A stretch of DNA of 38,701 nucleotides, taken from NCBI GenBank assembly GCA_905207535.1, contig CAJLLX010000007.1, forward strand, positions 1-38,701, read 5' to 3'. The DNA comes from an uncultured Muribaculaceae bacterium (GTDB lineage: Bacteria; Bacteroidota; Bacteroidia; Bacteroidales; Muribaculaceae). The translations under genes were made by a program, and so were the position numbers. Below, piece after piece: positions 26,155 to 32,207 of this stretch. The notes beneath the pieces are model-generated. The model did not search any database. It was not told the origin of the DNA and worked only from the letters and a program-made list of their open reading frames with translations. Every line of letters starts with the position of its first letter. The stretch's first letter is position 1.

Positions 26155-26455
26155 GCATATCGTTGCGGAGTCCGATATGGGCGTAGCGGCGGGTGCAAAT
26201 GACATATAAAAAGCGTTTATCGCGCTTATTCTTGGCTACACAGAACTTAGCAACTTCAATCACAGTCAAGGATACAGCAACGATAGGCGCCTTTCGGGTA
26301 TGATAAATATCGGCACAGGTGTATGCGCGAGCATACACCATGCTGACATATCATACAGCGTGAGGCTCCGCGTTGCTCGTTCCACTGTCATGGGCAATGC
26401 TAAGGCCTTGTGTGGCGGGACGAGCATCAGGTATGGCTCTCACGCTTTTTCTTTT
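26155..26455 (+). ncRNA. Structured RNA of about 300 nt, unknown family
   Basis: No credible protein is encoded, but paired segments fill the transcript. (1) CATATCG/CGATATG (26156-26162, 26173-26179), competing with a long-range pairing TATCGTTGC/GCAACGATA (26159-26167, 26277-26285). (2) AAGCG/CGCTT (26211-26215, 26223-26227). (3) Nested arm: GTATGATA/TATCATAC (26298-26305, 26349-26356), CGGCA/TGCTG (26311-26315, 26341-26345), and a perfect 9-bp stem GGTGTATGC/GCATACACC (26318-26326, 26331-26339) with a GCGA tetraloop. (4) AGCGTGAG/CTCACGCT (26357-26364, 26439-26446) enclosing TGCTCGTTCC/GGGACGAGCA (26374-26383, 26417-26426), ending in TTTTTCTTTT. Promoter, arms and terminator together define an independent RNA gene. 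It lacks the hallmarks of tmRNA (no CCA end), RNase P RNA or group II introns. Family unknown to me. Confidence 0.8.
26357..26455 (+). terminator. 3' arm and terminator of structured RNA
   Basis: An 8-bp closing stem AGCGTGAG/CTCACGCT followed by TTTTTCTTTT. It ends 56 bp before the ATG of the next gene, so expression of that gene would depend on read-through or its own start site. Confidence 0.7.
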
Positions 26456-26511
26456 ATAAACCTATCAATCGACACGATGGTGAGCTATGTGTCATCACTA
26501 CATGACAACAA

Positions 26512-27169
26512 ATGGATAATCGGTCGAAGAATTCGGGCGGAACCGAACTTAATTCTACTACCTTATTCACGAACAGTTATACGGAAAACGAAAACTGTAT
26601 GACTCGTGGTCTGCTTCAGATTGTGCAGGCCGGAGGCATCATCTGAAAACATCACATGGTGTTCATGGGATGAGATTTTCGACATTCTTGATTCCTTCCC
26701 CAATAAGAATACTCATATTACATGCTTGATTGATGGTTTGCGCGGATTGTGGAACGAAATATATACACATACAGTCGACATCCCAATCGAGGAGAAAGTT
26801 GTTGTTTTAGCGGGAAGAATCGCGCATAAAGTTGCCCATGATAAAGGAATATACCATTGTCAACATGGACGCAACTTTAATAATGCAAAATACTTAGCCT
26901 TTTATGCCAATAAAGAAATCGCCGATGTATATGAGGTCATAGCCGGCCCTATGCCGCGGCCGCAAGGCATAACTGACGGGAATGAGGGCGATGATTTCTA
27001 CGAGTTAAAACATCTCGATATCATCTCCGCTCCCATTGTCAACGATTGCAAGGACAAACGCGGCAATGTCAAGCCATTTACGATGGGCATACAGCGCTAT
27101 GTAAGGCTTGACACTCTACGCGAGGCAACTACCATCAGCGAACTGAAAAAACTTAACAATATGAAATAA
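26512..27169 (+). pseudogene. Unrecognised gene split by one-base frame change
   Basis: Reading from the ATG at 26512 gives a plausible N-terminus (MDNRSKNSGGTELNS...MTRGLLQIVQAGGII) that stops at TGA 26644-26646. Skipping one base there (ATC-T-GAA) continues as 'ENITWCSWDEIFDILDSF' to the stop at 27169, about 218 aa in total. Read alone, the second part has only a GTG at 26606 and an unlikely start. No family is recognised with confidence; 'NNAKYLAFYANKEIADVYEV' followed by 'FTMGIQRYVRLDTLREATTISEL' recalls PUA/ASCH-like modules in some restriction-associated proteins, a weak impression. No signal peptide, so cytoplasmic. It may be broken, a sequence error, or a programmed +1 shift (GGAGG stands upstream). 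It follows the structured RNA and precedes the leucine-rich repeat gene by 34 bp. Confidence 0.6.
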
Positions 27170-28035
27170 ACTAACAAACAATAATATAAACTAACAAAAA
27201 AGTATGAAGAAAATTCTATTCATGATGCTCGGAGTGCTAATTGCGCTACCGGCCTTTGCCCGCGACTTTACGTACGAGTACGGCGGTCAGACGCTGACCT
27301 ACACTGTCCTTGACGAGAATGCCAAGACGTGCAAAACAAAGAATGGCTCATATCAATCGAGCTCATATCAACCTGGTAATGAGGTAAGTGGCAACCTTGT
27401 GCTTCCCGCGAACCCTAAGGATGGAGAAGTAGAATATACGCTGACGACCATCGGCACCTATGCATTCTCCCTTTGCAGCGGCCTGACTTCGGTCTCCATC
27501 CCCAACACGGTGACTTCGATTGGTTATGCAGCTTTTTACAAATGCAGCGGCCTGACATCATTCAATATCCCCAACTCGGTGACGTCTATCGGCGAATATG
27601 CTTTCGCCAGTTGCAGCGGCCTGACTTCGGTCAATATCCCCAACTCGGTGACGTCTATCGGCAAATTTGCTCTCTCCAATTGCAGCGGCCTGAAAACTCT
27701 CATAATAGAAGATGGCGATACCGAATTGAACGTTGGCGACCGAGCTTTCAAATCTTCTCCTTTAGAAAACCTGACCATCGGACGAAATTGGACGTATGGT
27801 GGTATCCTTGCTATGTCTACAGATATAAAGAACCTTACTCTGACAAATGGAGTAACAGTCATCCCTGACTATGCATTCTACAGATGCAGCGGCCTGACTT
27901 CGGTCAATATCCCCGAATCGGTGACGTCTATCGGCAACTCTGCTTTCTCCGATTGCAGCGGCCTGAAAACTCTCATAAGGAATGTTCTAAAAATTAATTA
28001 ACTGACAGTCAGATATATCTGACGATAATTCGATA

Positions 28036-28051
28036 TAATTTTGTACCTTTG
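28036..28051 (+). promoter_or_regulatory. Tandem -7 elements of transposase
   Basis: TAATTTTG (28036-28043) and TACCTTTG (28044-28051) stand back to back, both matching TAnnTTTG, 21-36 bp before the transposase ATG. Confidence 0.6.
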
Positions 28052-28071
28052 CAGTACCAAACGACGTAATC

Positions 28072-29142
28072 ATGAAGAAAACGACGATATATAGGAGACC
28101 GATGGATGAGAATCTCTTTGAGGAGGAACTCACCATAGAGGCATTGTCTGCAATGGGTAATCCACTTGAGCAACTATCAGCCCTTGTGGACTTCGAGATG
28201 TTCCGTCCTGAATTGGAGGACATCCTGGTAAAGAAAGACTGCAAATCGACGGCAGGCCGTCCGCAGTTTGATGTTGTCTTAATGTTCAAAGTCATATTCT
28301 TACAACGCTATTATGGTTTGGGCGACAAGCAGATTCAGTATCAGATCATCGACCGCACCAGTTTCCGCCAATTTCTCGGCATACATACTGTGGATGAGAT
28401 TCCTGACGAGAAGACAGTGTGGCACGTGAAGAACATACTAAGCAAGGCAGGTACTTTTGATGCCCTGTTCGACAAGTTCCGTTCTTACCTTGACAGCAAG
28501 GGACTTTCTTTCAATGAAGGCAAGATTATCGATGCCTCTTTTGTGGAAGCTCCCAAGCAGCGCAACACCCGTGAGGAGAATGAGCGGATAAAGTCCAGCA
28601 AAGGCAAAGACCTGTGGAATGACAAGCCACACAAGAAGTGCCATAAGGATACCGATGCACGCTGGACCAAGAAGCGCGGCGAGAAGCACTATGGCTATAA
28701 GCTCCATGCCAAGGCAGACAAGAAGACCAAACTCATTGAGAAATACGTCACCACAGATGCCAGTGTCCACGACTCCAATGTCATAGATCCGCTCATTGAG
28801 GAAAAGGACAACGGACAGCCGCTGTATCTCGATGCCGGCTATGAAGCCAAGGACGATGTGGTCATGGAGTGTGGCATGATACCCGTCATCTGCGAGAAAG
28901 GGCATCGCAACCATCCTCTGACAGACGAGCAGAAGCAGAGTAACCGCCGGAAGTCCAAGATTAGATGCCGCGTGGAGCATATCTTCGGCTTCATCGATGG
29001 TGCCATGAACGGCTCCTTCGTCAGAAGCATCGGCATCGTCCGTGCCAAGGCTGCCACGGCTCTCACCTGTCTCGTATACAACATATTCAGATATGTGCAA
29101 ATCAACAAATACCAGCCGCAGCTTATTGCCTCCATGGGATAG
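28072..29142 (+). CDS. IS5-family transposase
   Basis: 356 aa, complete. N-terminal DUF772-type helix-turn-helix region ('AGRPQFDVVLMFKVIFLQRYYGLGDKQIQYQIIDRTSFRQFLG', about 61-103). The DDE domain has Asp154 ('IIDASFVEAP'), Asp254 ('YLDAGYEAKD') and Glu302 ('CRVEHIFGFID'), the spacing expected for the IS5 family. A basic insert ('HKKCHKDTDARWTKKRGEKHYGYKLHAKAD') precedes the second Asp. It cuts and pastes the surrounding 1312-bp element. No frameshift is needed for expression, unlike IS427-type relatives. Its intact frame together with exact target duplication points to a recent insertion. Confidence 0.95.
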   Translation: MKKTTIYRRPMDENLFEEELTIEALSAMGNPLEQLSALVDFEMFRPELEDILVKKDCKSTAGRPQFDVVLMFKVIFLQRYYGLGDKQIQYQIIDRTSFRQFLGIHTVDEIPDEKTVWHVKNILSKAGTFDALFDKFRSYLDSKGLSFNEGKIIDASFVEAPKQRNTREENERIKSSKGKDLWNDKPHKKCHKDTDARWTKKRGEKHYGYKLHAKADKKTKLIEKYVTTDASVHDSNVIDPLIEEKDNGQPLYLDAGYEAKDDVVMECGMIPVICEKGHRNHPLTDEQKQSNRRKSKIRCRVEHIFGFIDGAMNGSFVRSIGIVRAKAATALTCLVYNIFRYVQINKYQPQLIASMG

Positions 29143-29664
29143 TTGTGTCTTAACGTCAAATAATCAAGTCAAATGAGTGGATAAACGAACACTTTCGCGA
29201 GCTAACGATGCCCTTTGAGGCACTGAAACCAACTGAACTGATTCAGAAGGTACGGCTTCCACTCACAAATGTTAATTTTTAGAACTCACCATAATAGAAG
29301 ATGGCGATACCGAATTGAACGTTGGCTCCTGTGCTTTCGAATACTCTCCTATAGAAAACCTGAGCATCGGACGAAATTGGACGTATGGTGGTAGCGGTGC
29401 TATGACTACCAGCATAAAGAACCTTACTCTGACAAATGGAGTAACAGTCATCCCTTACTATGCATTCCACAATTGTTCAAATCTCCTTATGCTATCAATT
29501 GGCAATAATATCACATCGGTTGATGCCTCTTACTTTGAGGGTTGTAACAATTTGTCTTCATTGACTATCGCCGACGGACCTAATCCCATCGAACTGTCAG
29601 GTGATTGGAAGAATTTCACCAATCTTGAAAACCTTACAATTAACCGCAATTTCACAATTACAAA

Positions 29665-31148
29665 ATGATGGAAACAAAAATATCAAATATGATGCGCTTA
29701 GCCATCTCCTTAATAGTTGCATTCTGCATCTGCCTTACTGCCGGGGCTCAAAATTTTTCGTACAATGGGCTTAATTATTCTGTATTCAGCAGCGATTTAA
29801 AAACTGCTGAAGTGGCAGACAATGCACATCCTACTACCGCGCTATCCGGAATAATCTCAATCCCCTCTAATGTCAAATATAATGGTGTCACGTACTCCGT
29901 TGTATCAATTGCAGGGAACGCATTTATCGAAGATTCACAAATAACTAAAATCATCGTCCCTGAAACCGTCACCTCAATTGGTGGAGGCAGTTTCGCCTAC
30001 TGCTCCAAACTTGAAACACTTGACCTTGGGGAAAAAGTTTCCGATATCGGAGCTGATCTTTTTACCGGATTATCTTCGCTAAAGGAAGTTATTTGCCGTA
30101 ATCCCACACCGCCTTCGGTAAGAAACTGGGGTACAGTTAGAACCTCTGCAACACTTTATGTTCCGGCCAATTCTGTGGACGCATACAAATCTGCATCGAT
30201 ATGGTCTTACTTCCAAAATATAAAGGCCCTTGAAAGTCCACTCCCATCTATTTCTACATTCCCTTATGTTAAGAATTTGAATGTTGGCAATAACGTCTCA
30301 TCCATTCCCAACAATGCATTTGATCAATGTACAATGCTTAATAATCTGAAATTAGGTTCTTCTCTGACCGAAATCGGTGACAAGGCTTTCAGTGGTTGCA
30401 CTGGCCTGACCGAAGTAATCTTGCCCCCGTCGGTAGAAACAATCGGCGCTTCGGCTTTCGCAGGCGACACACAGCTCACCTCAATTATCATGGGGTATAA
30501 AGTGACGACTATTGGTGAAAAAGCCTTCGACCTCTGTCCGGCCCAGACCGTAAGCATTACGGCGCAGACTCCCCCGGATGCTCCCGACAACACGTTCAGT
30601 AACTACACAGGTATCCTGTATGTGCAAGGCGAAGATGCTGCCAAGGCATATTATGACGCCGATTACTGTTGGCATAAATTCGAAGGATTTGTGATGATAG
30701 AACCCACCGAACTTAAAGTTGACGGCGACACGAAAATCTCAGGCAAGCCCGGCGATACCTTCCAACTCACCGCCAAGCTCTATCCTGAAAATGTGACATT
30801 GCCACATATTTTCTGGCGTTCGACCAACCCCGACATCGCTACCGTTGACCACAATGGCCTCGTTACTCTTCATGCCAATCTCGATGATGTGATCCCAACT
30901 ACATCATGCAGAATCATAGGCAAATCACTTTATGCCAATGGTCCAAGAGTAGTAGTGGAAGTTGGGCGTGATTTAGGTACTATTGATGAAATCTTCAATA
31001 ACGGCAACAATGGTAAAATCGACTACGCAGCCCAGTCGAAGTATATAACCTCAACGGCGTACGCGTAGCCGACTCCGTCGAAAATCTTGCCAACGGCATT
31101 TACATCATACGTCAAGGCTCAAAAGTAGAGAAAATAGCCATAAAATAA
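29665..31148 (+). pseudogene. BspA-like protein, frameshifted before its tail
   Basis: Starts at ATG 29665, overlapping the preceding stop by 4 bp, with a signal peptide from residues about 10-28 ('LAISLIVAFCICLTAGAQ'). LRR_5 repeats are at about 75-130 and 200-300 ('SIGGGSFAYCSKLETLDLG', 'EIGDKAFSGCTGLTEVILPPSVE'). A BIG2-type immunoglobulin-like domain spans about 350-435 ('LKVDGDTKISGKPGDTFQLTAKLYPEN'). The frame used so far stops at 31068 after nonsense ('SKYITSTAYA'). Shifting one base at the CCC run 31031-31033 instead gives 'VEVYNLNGVRV...LANGIYIIRQGSKVEKIAIK', ending at 31148, the tail found on the other secreted proteins. One missing C explains this. Either the gene lost its tail recently or the base is a sequence error. 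Confidence 0.85.
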
Positions 31149-31192
31149 AATGCCCTTAAAATAGCGCATTAACGCGCCAACACTTAGTTTAT

Positions 31193-31230
31193 ACGCGCCC
31201 TTCGGGAATCTCCGAGGGGCGCGTTGTTGT
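31193..31230 (+). terminator. Hairpin after leucine-rich repeat genes
   Basis: ACGCGCCC (31193-31200) with GGGCGCGT (31217-31224), and inside it TCGG/CCGA, followed by TGTTGTGTTTG. The T tract is weak. It lies 45 bp after the restored stop at 31148. Confidence 0.65.
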
Positions 31231-31951
31231 GTTTGGTTGTCTGCGTAAGGTCATGGAGAACGGTTATCGCCAGAACCATTCAATCGTGAGAAAGGAACTC
31301 GCGAACGCTTTTGCCGACGAAGAAATCGAAGACCGAGTGCTCGACAACTGGGTCGTGCCACTCGCTGCTTTCCGAACGTTAGAGTCGTCGCTGCGGCTCC
31401 CTTTCACTTATTCGGAAATGTTCGGCATCACTCTCGCCGGCATACGCTATCAGAACGAGGGCTGCAAGAAGAATACTGAAATGGCTGACTTCTGGGAAGT
31501 CATCGACTCGCTGCACTCGCAAGGCCGCATCATCGACAAGGCGCATTTCAAGATACGTTACATGACGGAATTCCGAGGCATCGGAAGCTCCGAGCCTACG
31601 GTGTTCGCCAAGCCTACACAGGTGCTGTTCCTCAATCCGTCTGCCGTGTCAGCCCTTTATACAGGGCGCATCGCCGGCGGTGCCGTCGGAAAGAACACCG
31701 GCAACTGGGGAACGGTGCTCACTTACCTTAAAGTGCAGCCGTCGTTCCTCGGTCTTAAACAGGACCGCTTCAACATACTGCTTCCGAACGGAACGCTTGA
31801 CTTCACTATTGAATCTCAGCAGAAGAAGCTGCGCGTGAACCGCCCTAAGGCGCTCTGCTTCGATTATGGTATGCTCAAAGAGAAGTATTCCATCAAGGGG
31901 CTGTGTCAAACCTTAATTACGACACAGCCTCTCGTTTTTTTTAGTGCTTAG
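31229..31951 (+). pseudogene. Fragment of a mobile-element replication protein
   Basis: An open frame of 240 codons without a convincing start: it opens inside the preceding hairpin's tail, and coherent sequence begins at about 'KVMENGYRQNHSIVRKELANAF'. The end is also unnatural, running into a terminator hairpin ('GLCQTLITTQPLVFFSA'). The middle ('FWEVIDSLHSQGRIIDKAHFKIRY', 'TQVLFLNPSAVSALYTGR', 'NTGNWGTVLTYLKVQPSFLGLKQDRFN') resembles the C-terminal part of large primase/helicase-type proteins carried by Bacteroidales conjugative or mobilizable elements; this is from memory and moderate at best. No catalytic motif is contained. Most likely a stranded 3' piece of an element that once occupied the island. 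Confidence 0.55.
31899..31942 (+). terminator. Terminator at the island's right edge
   Basis: GGCTGTGTC (31899-31907) pairs with GACACAGCC (31921-31929), then a run of eight T (31935-31942). Confidence 0.85.
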
Positions 31952-31997
31952 GTCTGAGAGCTTAGAGCTTAGTGAGGATCAGAGTTAAAGCTCTGAT
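31941..31997. repeat. Short-word repeat plus hairpin, copy 2
   Basis: TTAGTGCTTAG and GAGCTTAGAGCTTAGTGAGG, followed by hairpin ATCAGAG/CTCTGAT (31978-31984, 31991-31997). The word order matches the copy at 14715-14762, with a different hairpin. Confidence 0.6.
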
Positions 31998-32027
31998 AAC
32001 TAAAAAGAAGAATGTGGAGAGGGTGGA

Positions 32028-32109
32028 TTATCACGCGAGCTCGCGTGATAACTGAACAGGCTCGCGCGATAACTGAACGAGCCGGGGCGATGACTGAGCA
32101 GGCACAAAA
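32028..32109. repeat. 24-bp palindrome leading into 21-bp tandem units
   Basis: A perfect 24-bp palindrome occupies 32028-32051 (half-site TTATCACGCGAG). Its right half starts a tandem array with units at 32047, 32068 and 32089, each beginning GATAACTGAAC or a variant; period 21 bp. The gap 31952-32207 contains no gene. Confidence 0.75.
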
Positions 32110-32110
32110 A

Positions 32111-32152
32111 CGGCGCCGCGGCAAGGGGAGAAGACCCGATGGCGCGGCGCCG
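32111..32152 (-). terminator. Terminator of M3 peptidase gene
   Basis: CGGCGCCGCG (32111-32120) pairs with CGCGGCGCCG (32143-32152); on the minus strand TTTTT follows. It lies about 55 bp after the peptidase stop. Confidence 0.75.
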
Positions 32153-32207
32153 ATATAGGGGAAGCTGCCTTAGCGGGAGAGAGGGAGGCGCTCAGGCGGC
32201 GAGGAAA

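Larger units (their letters stand above)
27979..29290 (+). mobile_element. IS5-type insertion sequence, apparently intact
   Basis: 1312 bp. Left end GGAATGTTCTAAAAATTAA (27979-27997) and right end complement GGTGAGTTCTAAAAATTAA (29290-29272): 16 of 19 positions agree. Flanked by ATAA on both sides (27975-27978 and 29291-29294), a 4-bp target duplication usual for this family. The pre-insertion sequence is known because the same repeat unit occurs uninterrupted at about 27690-27740. Confidence 0.92.
27204..29668 (+). pseudogene. BspA-like leucine-rich repeat gene cut by IS5
   Basis: The first part (27204-27978) encodes a signal peptide (MKKILFMMLGVLIALPAFA), a short beta region and LRR_5/BspA-type repeats of 23 aa ('SIGEYAFASCSGLTSVNIPNSVT'). 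The DNA period is exactly 69 bp at 27474, 27543, 27612 and 27681, and again at 27885 and 27954. An IS5-type element then interrupts it. The second part resumes at 29295: removing the element and one copy of the 4-bp duplication restores the frame to the stop at 29666-29668, for about 383 aa. Surface leucine-rich repeat proteins of this group are linked to adhesion. As it stands the protein ends within the IS ('RNVLKIN'). The stop overlaps the next gene by 4 bp (ATGA). Confidence 0.88.

Noticed and set aside
26093..26341. 82-codon minus-strand frame across the structured RNA
   Set aside because: It crosses the plus-strand promoter and the paired arms; its composition follows the complement of the RNA stems. 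I take it as a shadow, although it could be annotated as a short hypothetical protein in other genomes.
26155..26455. tmRNA, RNase P RNA or retron msr/msd
   Set aside because: No CCA 3' end or tRNA-like acceptor pairing, no RNase P core motif, and no reverse transcriptase gene next to it.
26300..26602. 100-codon plus-strand frame through the RNA arms and terminator
   Set aside because: Its first half translates hairpin arms and the terminator, and the better N-terminus of the downstream gene lies in another frame from 26512.
27474..27980. CRISPR-like regularly spaced repeats
   Set aside because: The 69-bp period is coding, in frame, and corresponds to 23-aa leucine-rich repeats.
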